Shown piece after piece: positions 16,559 to 24,183 of a DNA stretch of 39,720 bases. Location: NCBI RefSeq assembly GCF_030649675.1, contig NZ_JAUTDR010000029.1:1-39720 (forward strand), given 5' to 3'. Source of the DNA: Haliea sp. E1-2-M8 (lineage in GTDB: Bacteria; Pseudomonadota; Gammaproteobacteria; Pseudomonadales; Halieaceae). The stretch's first letter is position 1; every line of letters starts with the position of its first letter. The translations under genes were made by a program, and so were the position numbers. The notes below the pieces were generated by a model. The model was not told where the DNA came from. It saw only the letters and a program-made list of their open reading frames with translations, and searched no databases.

Positions 16559-17760
16559 AAAGCCGGTGCGTACCATTTTCTGCACCAGCCACACTTCCTC
16601 GTTGGTGCAGCGGGAGGAGGATATGGCGCCAATACTGGTTCTGCCGTGGCTCGCCTGAATCGCCCTGAGACGCTGAGCGGCGAGGGTGCCCTGGATCTCG
16701 TCGCAGGCGCGTACACAGCGGGAGCAGACGATGCATTTGGATGGATCAAAGGTGAAATAGGGATTGGAGACATCCTTTTCTGCCGCCAGGTGGTTTTTAC
16801 CCTCGAAACCGTAGCGTACCGCCCGCAGCCCCACCTCGCCCGCGGTATCCTGCAGTTCGCAATCGCCGTTCGTCGGGCAGGTCAGGCAATCCAACGGGTG
16901 ATCGGAGATATACAGCTCCATCACATTGCGGCGCAGACCAGCCACAGTGTCAGTTTGGGAGCGCACAGTCATGCCCTCGTCCACCGGGGTGGTGCAGGAG
17001 GCGGGAAAGCCCCGGCGGCCCTCAATCTCCACCAGGCCGCCGCGACGGATGTTGCCGGCAAGCTGGAACGGCAAGGTGCCACGGGAACGGCCCATGCCGT
17101 AATCTTGCTAGAAATCCGCACCCTCCGCGAGGATGGTGGTGACCGCCGCCAGGGTCAGTACGTTGTTGACCACCGTGGGCTTGCCGAACAGGCCCTCAAT
17201 CGCAGGCAAAGGTGGCTTGACGCGCACCATGCCCCGCTTGCCCTCCAAGCTGTTGAGCAGGGAGGTCTCCTCACCACAGATATAGGCACCAGCCCCCAGG
17301 CGCACCTCCAATTCGAAGCTGCGGTCATCGCCCAGCACCGACGTGCCGGGATAGCCGGCTTCCCGTGCAGTATCGATCGCCTTGTGAAGCATCGCATGAG
17401 CTTTCGGATACCCGGACCGCAGATAGATAAACCCCTGCGTCGCCCCCACGGCCAGGCCGGCGATCAGCATGCCCTCGATCAATTGGAAAGGATCGGCCTC
17501 CATTAACAGTCGGTCGGCAAAAGTGCCGGAATCCCCTTCATCGGCGTTGCAAACGATGTACTTCTGCTCTGACGGCGTATCCAGCACCGTCTGCCACTTG
17601 ATGCCTGTGGGGAACGCAGCGCCGCCGCGACCGCGCAGGCCGGACTGTTTCACTTCATCGATAATGGACTGCGGGGTCATGGAAAGCGCCGTCTCAAGGC
17701 CGCGGAATCCACCCAGCGCGCGGTAATTTTCCAGAGACAGGGGATCGCCCTTAAAACCTA
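16559..17760 (-). pseudogene. Fused remnant of NAD-dependent formate dehydrogenase subunits fdsB and fdsA
   Basis: Reading leftward, the remnant begins within FdsB (GDPLSLENYRALGGFRGL), without its N-terminal thioredoxin-like domain. It runs through the FMN/NADH site (SGLRGRGGAAFPTG; NADEGDSGTFADR) to GADF, where an in-frame TAG at 17105-17107 replaces an expected Tyr codon. After the stop the same frame continues with FdsB sequence (GMGRSRGTLPFQLAGNIRRG), then jumps directly into FdsA at IEGRRGFPASCTTPVDEG. FdsA continues through DHPLDCLTCPTNGDCELQ and KCIVCSRCVRAC, jumps again after EIQGTLA to SIGAISSSRCTNEEV, and stops at VRTGF. So there are two internal deletions, one nonsense codon and lost ends. 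The intact complex would oxidise formate with NAD; this cannot. Confidence 0.82.
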
Positions 17761-17909
17761 TGAATAAAAATTCAACATCAGAATGTTACAACGACGTTTT
17801 AGTCTTTCCGACGCTTTCCTCAACCAGTAGCGCATCAACCGAAATCTCCACCTCCTCGATTAACTAACCAGCATTAACGGTTAGTTTTGGGTGCAAATCA
17901 ACATGCCAG

Positions 17910-18467
17910 CTATGCAGTAGCCGAAAACACCTTATAAAAGCTCGATTTTTCCTGGATATCAATCGGAAGATGAAGCTTTCGCGAAATATCACTGGCTGAA
18001 AAAATCCCGCGCACTCGATGATTCCTCTGGTCCACTACCAGACAATGCTGCTGCCCGCTCTGCTTCAGCACGGCAATCACATCGGAAATCTGAGCTGACA
18101 CGATCTCTTCAAAATCAAGTGCTTTCATTGTTTTCTTGTGCGTCATGAAATCGCGAACTTGTAGGGCCTCTCTTGCGTAGCCTTCAGCAACCTTCATGAC
18201 GATTTTGCTCTCGACCAGGTCATCCGCAGAAACCACACCGACGAATTGTCCGAGATTATCTACGACAAATTTCATACGCACATGGGTTTGCCGCATCAAT
18301 TTAAGCGCCTCAACCGCGGTCATGGAGTCAGGAATAATCAGGGGTGTTATGTCGTGAAAATCCGTAAAAAATTCTAGCGCCGAGGAGGTGAGTGACAAGC
18401 TGACTCTCTCCTTTGGGTACTCCAGCTCATCAATATCTAGCGTGGGATACAAGTGCAGTTTCTTCAT
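17910..18467 (-). CDS. CBS domain-pair protein
   Basis: 185 residues holding two CBS motifs (about 45-105, with HVRMKFVVDNLGQFVGVVSA, and about 115-175, with QHCLVVDQRNHRVRGIFSAS). CBS pairs bind adenine nucleotides and act as sensing modules. There is no attached enzyme, transporter or HPP domain, so it is a stand-alone type that would regulate a partner. ATG at 18467 is chosen for its GGAGG eight bases upstream; longer starts add an unrelated N-terminus. The AT-rich leader upstream probably holds the promoter. Codon use looks less GC-biased than that of the signalling genes. Confidence 0.8.
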   Translation of the reverse strand: MKKLHLYPTLDIDELEYPKERVSLSLTSSALEFFTDFHDITPLIIPDSMTAVEALKLMRQTHVRMKFVVDNLGQFVGVVSADDLVESKIVMKVAEGYAREALQVRDFMTHKKTMKALDFEEIVSAQISDVIAVLKQSGQQHCLVVDQRNHRVRGIFSASDISRKLHLPIDIQEKSSFYKVFSATA

Positions 18468-18536
18468 CGGGATTCCCTCCACAGATCGTATGTCTAACCG
18501 CATCGTGCTCCTCCTCAAGATCGCCCTAGTCTCCAC

Positions 18537-18785
18537 ACGAATAAAGAAGAGCCTATCTCTCCTAGGGCAAGCTGATGCCGAAACACTACAGAACCAACAA
18601 CTTATTATAATAGTATATTATATTATTATCATTGTATACTATTCACATTAAGCATGAGGTTACCGCCCACCCACATCATGAACAGGCACGTTGTGAGTAG
18701 GTGCGGTGTACGAGGCTTTCAATGAAGCTATCACTGACGCTGCCACAGTAAGGTCGGTCTCTCAATCCACCGTTGGAGCAAGCAC
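18537..18785. promoter_or_regulatory. AT-rich divergent intergenic region
   Basis: Lies between the leftward CBS gene and the rightward thiolase. A strikingly AT-rich patch at about 18599-18645 contains TTATAATAG and repeated TATTAT elements, well placed for the CBS promoter. GGAGC eight bases before the thiolase ATG is its likely ribosome-binding site. No gene is visible. Confidence 0.4.
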
Positions 18786-19935
18786 ATGGCTGACGCCTTC
18801 ATTGTCGATGCACTGAGAATCCGCAACGGGAGGAAAAACGGTTCGTTGGCGGCGAAGCATCCCGCCCACCTCGGCGCTGACGTCTTGAAAGCCATCGTCA
18901 AGCGCAGTGGCATCCCTGGTGATGAATACGATGATGTGATCTGCGGTTGCCTGGACACCATCGGGCCGCTCGCCAGTGATATACCGCGTACTTCCTGGCT
19001 TGCTGCGGGACTGTCGCAGACTGTTCCGGGTACCACCATCGACCGTCAGTGCGGCTCCTCGCAACAGGCCGTGCATTTCGCGACACAGGCAGTGATGTCC
19101 GGAACGATGGATGTGCTGATTGCCGGGGGAGTACAGACAATGTCACAGATTCCAATCTCATCGGCAGTTATCTGTGCAGAGGCGATGGGATTCACCGATC
19201 CATATTCTGGCTCAACAGGCTGGTTAGAACGGTACGGCACCGAACCGCCGACGCAATACAAGTCGGCACAGATGATTGCCGACAAATGGGGCTTCTCTCA
19301 CCGAAATCTCGAGGTCTATTCACTGGAGTCGCACAACCGGGCACTGGGTGCCATTGCCGAGGGCCGGTTCAAGCGCGAGATCATTGCGCTGGACGGCATC
19401 GACTGTGACGAAACACCGCGACATACCAGCCTGGAAGAAATGGCATCACTGGAGTACTTGTTTGGTCTCGACAAGGTCACTGCTGCAGCAGTCGAGTCAG
19501 ACCTGTGATGCCGCAAGTGCAATGTTGATCGTATCGGAAGCCGCCTTGAAACGTTACAACCTGACACCACGTGCACGTGTCCACCACATCAGTGTTCGCG
19601 CGGATGGTCCGATCTCGATGCATACGGCGCCCATAACTGCCACACAGGCCGCTCTGAAAAAAGCCGGTATAACATGGCAGGATATTGATCTCGTAGAAAT
19701 CAACGAAGCCTTTGCGTCTGTCGTGATGGCATGGCTGGTAGAAACCGGCTATCCGCCAGAAAAAACCAATGTAAACGGCGGCGCCATTGCTCTGGGGCAT
19801 CCGCTGGGCGCAACCGGAACCAAACTGATGACTACCTTGTTACACGAACTGGAGCGCACTGGCAGTCGCTATGGGTTACAAACGATGTGCGAAGGCGGGG
19901 GACCGGCCAACGTTACCATCATTGAGCGACTCTAG
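18786..19935 (+). pseudogene. Acetyl-CoA acetyltransferase (thiolase), single frameshift
   Basis: Thiolase of the type that cleaves or condenses beta-ketoacyl-CoA in fatty acid or steroid degradation. The first frame (to a TGA at 19506-19508) has the acyl-accepting Cys89 in TTIDRQCGSSQQAVHFA. The second frame begins in SSQTCDAASAMLIVSEAA and contains EINEAFAS, GGAIALGHPLGATG (catalytic His) and MCEGGGPANV (second catalytic Cys). One extra base near 19490, in GCAGCAGTCGAG, separates the halves; removing it restores a normal 380-residue protein. Everything else is intact, so this is either a recent mutation or a read error. It has no neighbouring beta-oxidation genes. Confidence 0.83.
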
Positions 19936-19994
19936 ACTTCCAACCTCCGCTTCAGCGACGCGATTTGTCAGTTTCCCTGTGAGATTTCATTATC

Positions 19995-20336
19995 ATGCCT
20001 AAAGAACGTGCCAGTCCACCATCACCGCCCGAGACCAACAATAGCAATGGCAATGGCAATGCCAAGCCATCATTGAACATGCCAGCGCCTGACTCCCCCC
20101 GCCCTGTCAATCATCCCGGATATATTCCCCGCCCTGACCCGGGCGAAAAGCCAATCGGTTTCCTGCGTATGATGGTGATTCTGATCTCCAGCCATATCGG
20201 CGTACGCTCCCGTGCCAACCGCGAGGAAGACTTCCGACGCGCCAACGGCTTGCATGTGTTTATTGCCGCTGTTGTCTATTTCGTACTCATTGTTGGCGCC
20301 CTGATTGTATTGGTCAACATCATTACCAGCCGTTAA
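19995..20336 (+). CDS. DUF2970 family small membrane protein
   Basis: 113 residues. The N-terminal half is Pro/Asn/Ser-rich and disordered (PPSPPETNNSNGNGNAKPS). The C-terminal half has the DUF2970 pattern: a weakly hydrophobic LRMMVILISSHIGVRS segment, charged NREEDFRRAN, then one strong transmembrane helix (FIAAVVYFVLIVGALIVLV). Proteins of this family are short inner-membrane proteins of unknown role in Gamma- and Betaproteobacteria. The ribosome-binding site is weak (GTGAG). It precedes the zapE fragment by 24 bases. Confidence 0.7.
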   Translation: MPKERASPPSPPETNNSNGNGNAKPSLNMPAPDSPRPVNHPGYIPRPDPGEKPIGFLRMMVILISSHIGVRSRANREEDFRRANGLHVFIAAVVYFVLIVGALIVLVNIITSR

Positions 20337-20360
20337 GGACCTGCTCACGATCTCTCCGCC

Positions 20361-20810
20361 ATGGATTCACTCTCTCCCCAGCAGGCTTATCAACCCGCTA
20401 AAATCCGATTCGGCTTTGTTACCGATTCTTCGCAGCAGCGTGCAGTCCAGGTGCTCGAAACCTGTTTTCGCACATTACACACTGCCTCCAATCCCCCCGG
20501 GATTGGTGTCTATCTGTGGGGCCCCGTCGGCAGGGGTAAAACCTGGCTAATGAATAATTTTCACCACGGCTGGAAAGTACCCGCGCGGAGACTGCATTTT
20601 CATCGTTTCATGCAGTGGCCACATCGACGGCTGTTCGAGTTGACTGGCACAGCAGATCATCTTCTGGTGACGGCGGCAGAGTTGGCCTGGGAAGTGCGCG
20701 TGCCATGCTTCGATGACTTGTTTGTCAGCGATAACGACATTTACTCGCGCTGTAGTTGTTTCAGAAGTCACACCACCAGGCGGTATAATCAAGTTCATAA
20801 ACCAAATTGA
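20361..20810 (+). pseudogene. zapE: ZapE/AFG1-like cell-division ATPase, truncated
   Basis: Only the first third of a protein that is normally about 370 residues. The Walker A motif is present (LWGPVGRGKTWLMNNF), with RRLHFHRFMQWPHRRL and a Walker B-like CFDDLFVSD where the family has CFDEFFVSD. After FVSD the frame reads into unrelated sequence and stops. The neighbouring frame then shows FTRAVVVSEVTPPGG, which resembles the following VTLVATSN-PP segment of ZapE, so the gene was both frameshifted and deleted before being cut by the spermidine-synthase-like gene. ZapE associates with the Z-ring; this fragment lacks the sensor and C-terminal parts and should be inactive. Confidence 0.72.
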
Positions 20811-20816
20811 GATCTA

Positions 20817-21665
20817 TCACCGACCAGAACGTTTTACAATTTTTGACGTGCATTGGCTGAACCGGAAATTGATGGGCTCCAGTCTCGACAGAAGCTGTGA
20901 AAATCGCTGCAGCAGAACGTTCTCAATGGCCTCAATGTGCTGGATGCGGGGGTAAACCGTTTCAGGTTCGGCGTTGGAAACCAGCAAAATCGTATTACCC
21001 TCACTAGCGCAGAGGATTATCGTCGGAAATACTGCCGCCAGCTGCTCAAAGAACGCCACCCTGTTGCCGGGAAGATCAAACAGGTTGATTACCAACCACC
21101 CGCGATCCGTCAGGACCCTTGAACAATTGAGCAAAAATGCATTTTGCGTTTGTGCCGGGACTATCTGATAAGCGTTGTACATGTCCGAGAAGATAACATC
21201 GCTCGTATGGTCCTCCACATTTGAAATCTCTGCCAGGGCATCATTAACGGTGATTCGGACGCGATGATCGCTGGGCACAGCAAAATATTCTTTTGCGATG
21301 TCAACGACTTTTTGCCTTAGTTCGACAACATTGAAAATGCAGTTGGGCAGCACATGGTGAAGTGTTCGCAATAAACTTCCACCACCGAGACCGAATAGCG
21401 ATATAATTTGCGGATTGATAAACGCTAGCACAATTATCATACGCTGTGTGTGCTGATGAACCAGTCGATAGGGATGGTCCATTCGCATACAACTCTGCTC
21501 AAACGGCGAGTCGAAATTCAGAATTCTGTACGCGCCATCTTCAATGACCAGCATACGACCATACGTGTCTTGGGAAAAATGGATAATTTTGCCTTTTAGC
21601 GGGAAAGGCAATGGGTAGATATCACCGAGGTTTTTCAATAGATAAGACCACTGCTTCATAGACAT
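20817..21665 (-). CDS. Spermidine-synthase-like SAM/dcSAM-binding protein
   Basis: 282 residues with a Rossmann fold of the spermidine synthase/methyltransferase superfamily. The nucleotide-binding loop is SLFGLGGGSLLRTLHHVLP, followed by the acidic strand end NVVELRQKVVDIAKEYF, a DALAEI strand and VIFSDMYNAYQIVPAQ in place of the polyamine-synthase DSTDP. The last deviates from true SpeE, so polyamine synthesis is uncertain. An N-terminal beta-rich part (YGRMLVIEDGAYRIL) resembles the SpeE N-terminal domain. Start ATG at 21665 has only a weak purine stretch upstream. Its 3' end touches the zapE fragment, which was probably truncated by the same event. Base composition is more AT-rich than the surroundings, suggesting transfer. 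Confidence 0.68.
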   Translation of the reverse strand: MSMKQWSYLLKNLGDIYPLPFPLKGKIIHFSQDTYGRMLVIEDGAYRILNFDSPFEQSCMRMDHPYRLVHQHTQRMIIVLAFINPQIISLFGLGGGSLLRTLHHVLPNCIFNVVELRQKVVDIAKEYFAVPSDHRVRITVNDALAEISNVEDHTSDVIFSDMYNAYQIVPAQTQNAFLLNCSRVLTDRGWLVINLFDLPGNRVAFFEQLAAVFPTIILCASEGNTILLVSNAEPETVYPRIQHIEAIENVLLQRFSQLLSRLEPINFRFSQCTSKIVKRSGR

Positions 21666-21729
21666 TTCTTTGTGGTTGCATGTATAGAGCAGACCAATAT
21701 CACGGCTTCGCGCGCTATGTGTCTAACGA

Positions 21730-22080
21730 TCACGCAGTGGCCTTTTTGACGAATTCCGATTTCAGCATCATTTCGCCGATTTTGTCGACACGACAATCGA
21801 TATTGTGATCGCCGTCGACGATGCGAGTGATTTTGATTTTGGTGCCGATTTTTAGAACATTCGAGCTGCCCTTCACTTTCAGGTCCTTGATCAGGGTGGC
21901 GTTATCGCCCTCGAAGAGGTCGTTACCGTTGGCATCCTTCACCTTAACGGGCTCATCGGTCTGACTTTGGTCGGCAGCTTGTCGCCACTCATGTGCACAT
22001 TCCGGGCAAACCAGTAAATCAAGATCTTCATAGGTGAACGGCGAATGGCATTTCGGACATGGAGGAAAACTACTCATCAT
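21730..22080 (-). CDS. yjdM: YjdM/PhnA-type zinc ribbon protein
   Basis: 116 residues. An N-terminal zinc ribbon has two CxxC knuckles (CPKCHS and CPECAH), followed by the conserved [19 protein letters not shown] and a beta-barrel of the SH3-like type ([19 protein letters not shown]). The length matches E. coli YjdM, formerly called PhnA although it is not a phosphonatase. AAGGA lies five bases before the first of two adjacent ATGs. It is intact and isolated within the erosion zone. The function in the cell is unsettled. Confidence 0.85.
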   Translation of the reverse strand: MMSSFPPCPKCHSPFTYEDLDLLVCPECAHEWRQAADQSQTDEPVKVKDANGNDLFEGDNATLIKDLKVKGSSNVLKIGTKIKITRIVDGDHNIDCRVDKIGEMMLKSEFVKKATA

Positions 22081-22140
22081 TGGTATCCTTAATATGAATC
22101 ACGAAAACGTCGAGGGTTGCAAACATAACACCTCGCAAAA

Positions 22141-22266
22141 TCAACCAGCAGAAGACCGGCGACCAACCCAATAATCAGTCAGATCAGGACCGGAAATCAT
22201 GCCCGCTTCAGCAAACACGAGAGCTGAGAAGAGCCAACAGACAAGAATTCGAATGAGATACTTCAT
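22141..22266 (-). CDS. Possible 41-residue exported peptide
   Basis: A short frame with ATG at 22266 and AAGG five bases upstream. It encodes a convincing signal-peptide-like start (MKYLIRILVCWLFSALVFAE) followed by only about 20 residues. It may be a small exported peptide or the surviving 5' end of a larger secreted protein gene. It lies upstream of yjdM on the same strand. Confidence 0.4.
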   Translation of the reverse strand: MKYLIRILVCWLFSALVFAEAGMISGPDLTDYWVGRRSSAG

Positions 22267-22528
22267 TGGAGCCTTCAGCTACAGTTACCGCGGGCATGGA
22301 TACTATATGATCATAATTTTATTATAACTTCGTGTTAATCTCCATACTGAAAGAATCGACTGTGAACACTGATTGCAAACAGGCGGCACTGCAGTACCAT
22401 GCCGAACCACGGCCCGGAAAGATCTGCACTGCCCTGAGCAAACCCGCTGAAACGGAGTGGGATTTGTCTTTGGCATAAAGCCCAGGCGTGGCGGAGCCGG
22501 TTCGTGAAATTTTGGATCTGAGTATATT

Positions 22529-22621
22529 ATGCCCAAAATCACGGATCAAAGATTGCTTTCTCTGGTTCCTGCCGCCGTGGCAAGCGCTGCCATTGAATCA
22601 GGTGTAGCGCGCCTCCCTTAG
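22529..22621 (+). pseudogene. Short malic enzyme-like remnant
   Basis: Thirty codons from ATG to TAG that read RLLSLVPAAVASAAIESGVA. This matches the end of the malic domain in NADP-dependent malic enzymes (typically PRL-PAVA-AAM-SGVA). Nothing on either side extends the match, so it is a small fragment left by deletion. The identification rests on one motif and is moderate. Confidence 0.45.
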
Positions 22622-22693
22622 CCTCCACATTACCCCTGAGCCTCCGGATTTCTACCGATCACCGAGTGCGAAAGCGTATCGCTTTGGGGACCC

Positions 22694-22725
22694 TTGAAAA
22701 CATGGCATTATAACCGTATTATAAT
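22694..22725 (+). promoter_or_regulatory. Promoter with paired TTATAA boxes upstream of the RHH gene
   Basis: TTGAAA (22694-22699) and TATAAT (22720-22725) form a promoter with a long 20-base spacer. Two palindromic TTATAA boxes at 22708-22713 and 22719-22724 are exactly one helical turn (11 bp) apart, the second overlapping the -10. This suits binding by a ribbon-helix-helix dimer pair and suggests autoregulation. Confidence 0.45.
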
Positions 22726-22754
22726 TTTACGTTTATGCAGAAAGGATTAATTTC

Positions 22755-22949
22755 ATGGAGACTAAAACAGCAAGGCTGACGGTACTGATCGACCCGAAGA
22801 AAAAGAAAGCTTTTGAAAAATTATGTGCCTCTCAAGATATCACGCCATCGCAAGTTGTCCGTCAATTGATTCGGGACTATTTGGAGCTATATAGCGTTGA
22901 CTACCCCACCAAACCAAAAATTCCCACGTCAAAAGTATCAGAGATATAA
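22755..22949 (+). CDS. Ribbon-helix-helix (CopG/Arc type) DNA-binding protein
   Basis: 64 residues. A beta strand (KTARLTVLIDP) followed by two helices (KKKKAFEKLCASQ and TPSQVVRQLIRDYLELY) is the standard RHH layout, in which paired strands from a dimer enter the major groove. AAAGGA lies eight bases before the ATG. No toxin gene follows, so it is an orphan antitoxin-like protein or a stand-alone repressor. Paired TTATAA boxes over its own promoter are plausible operators. Confidence 0.75.
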   Translation: METKTARLTVLIDPKKKKAFEKLCASQDITPSQVVRQLIRDYLELYSVDYPTKPKIPTSKVSEI

Positions 22950-23010
22950 AGTGGTAACGACAACATTGCCTGCAGAAATCGCTATAGGCCTGCCAGTCTC
23001 AAGCGTCGGT

Positions 23011-23222
23011 CTAACGGCCTGCGGGAACCAGACCGCCAATCCCCTCCTCCTCGCAAACCCTGTTAAGCATCGTACGCACTGCCGCACCGTCGGGCAACTC
23101 GAGAGCCAGCTCGAATAATTCTGAGGCCCTACGCCGAGAGAATGAACGCAATGTTTTCTTGACCCGCGGAACCATGGACGCCGCCATACTCAAATAAACA
23201 AACCCCATTCCCAGCAATAGTG
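23011..23222 (-). pseudogene. ptsP: C-terminal remnant of PtsP (nitrogen PTS enzyme I)
   Basis: About 70 residues ending in a genuine-looking stop. The sequence [20 protein letters not shown], then [19 protein letters not shown] and LELPDGAAVRTMLNR, then GIGGLVPAGR matches the end of the PEP-utilising barrel of enzyme I proteins (LLLGMG-LSM-P-VK). Everything before it, including the phospho-His domain, is gone. The remnant's broken 5' end meets the broken 5' end of the pckA remnant at about 23222. Confidence 0.6.
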
Positions 23223-23223
23223 C

Positions 23224-23570
23224 AGATGGAATACTACTTCCTCTCCGGTTACACAGCAAAATTGGCGGGAACGGAGCGCGATGTCACTGAGCCTGTGCCG
23301 ACGTTTTCAGCCTGTTTTGACACTGCGTTTCTGACCCTGCATCCCACTCAGTATGCTGAAGTATTGAATCAGCGTATGCGGAAGGCGCATGCCCGCCTTC
23401 CAGCTGTCCATTCCCCGATCACTAACTGGAGTGGATAGTGGCATTCTCGATCCTCAAAAAACCTACCAGAATCCAGATGGGTGGGATCGATAAGCTCACA
23501 AACTGGCTTCCATGTTCAGGGACAACTTTGTTCAGTTTACCGATACTGCTAGTGGGAGAGATCTGGTTGC
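23224..23570 (+). pseudogene. pckA: C-terminal remnant of phosphoenolpyruvate carboxykinase (ATP)
   Basis: Two stretches of PEP carboxykinase in the same orientation. The first reads [20 protein letters not shown] and [20 protein letters not shown], the well-conserved region before the C-terminal lobe. It degenerates after RMRKAHARL and stops at 23436-23438. The second, at about 23512, reads FRDNFVQFTDTASGRDLVAA, matching the extreme C-terminus (DNF-YTDTPAG--LVAAG). The sequence between them in the intact gene is missing. The enzyme would convert oxaloacetate to PEP; no active site remains. Confidence 0.65.
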
Positions 23571-23829
23571 AGCCGCAGACCGGGAATACGCGGCCCGTCT
23601 CGATGAAATGGTGGCTGTCGAGGCTAAAGCCGTGGGGGCAATTCGGCATGGTACCCCGGTAGACCACCGCCTGGCCGTAGTCCTCGCAGTCGGTCTCCAG
23701 CCCTTCCAGCTTGAACAGCCGGTAGGTGGCCGAGTTGACTACACAGTTGGAGACGATCACGTCGAAGCTGCCCGGTGCCAGGTCCAGCTCATCCAGTTTT
23801 TCGATGTAGCCCTCTAGCAGCTCAAAGAT
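23566..23829 (-). pseudogene. arsM: Arsenite methyltransferase (ArsM) remnant with internal deletion
   Basis: Reading leftward: EGYIEKLDELDLAPGSFDVI and VSNCVVN (post-SAM-binding strand with the first conserved Cys), joined directly to SATYRLFKLEGLETDCEDYG, then GQAVVYRGTMPNCPHGFSLD and HHFIETGRVFPVCG. In intact ArsM these two blocks lie roughly 80 residues apart, so there is an in-frame deletion. The SAM-binding glycine loop upstream and the C-terminal part are also absent. Beyond VCG the frame reads through the antisense of pckA. Confidence 0.7.
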
Positions 23830-24177
23830 ATGAAGGCGGACTTCGACCAACTCGACGTACAGATTGTCGCGGCATCCACCGACCCCGAGGACAAAGCCAG
23901 AAAGTTTGCAGCTGAATCGGGTCTGAACTTCGAGGTGGCCTATGGTCTGAGTATCGACCAGGCGCGGGAACTCGGGCTGTATATTTCTACCCGCATTGAT
24001 AGTACGGAGACTGACCAGCCTTTTGCTGAGCCAGGAATGTTTCTTATCCGCCCGGATGGCGGGCTACATTTCGCTGAGGTTGCCAGTGCGCCTTTCTGCC
24101 GGCCGGATCTGGAAATGATCAAGATGGGGGTGGATGTTATCCAGGGAAAGGATTATCCGGCTCGTGGCACTGGCTGA
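23830..24177 (+). pseudogene. C-terminal part of a peroxiredoxin-like (AhpC/TSA) protein
   Basis: 115 residues: QLDVQIVAASTDPEDKARKF, YGLSIDQARELGLYIS, FAEPGMFLIRPDGGLHFAEV and DYPARG, which match the C-terminal two thirds of peroxiredoxin-like AhpC/TSA-fold proteins. The N-terminal strand and the catalytic Cys segment (a PxxxxC or CPFC motif) are missing; upstream sequence belongs to the arsM remnant. Although an ATG opens the frame, no ribosome-binding site is visible and peroxidase activity cannot be expected. Confidence 0.65.
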
Positions 24178-24183
24178 CCAGCC

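Noticed and set aside
16433-17506. 357-codon plus-strand frame
   Set aside because: It is antisense to the fds remnant, whose FdsA/FdsB motifs are unmistakable.
22303-22549. Two overlapping minus-strand frames of 75-79 codons
   Set aside because: No ribosome-binding sites, Pro/Arg/Cys-rich chance-like translations, and they run through a promoter-like AT-rich end.
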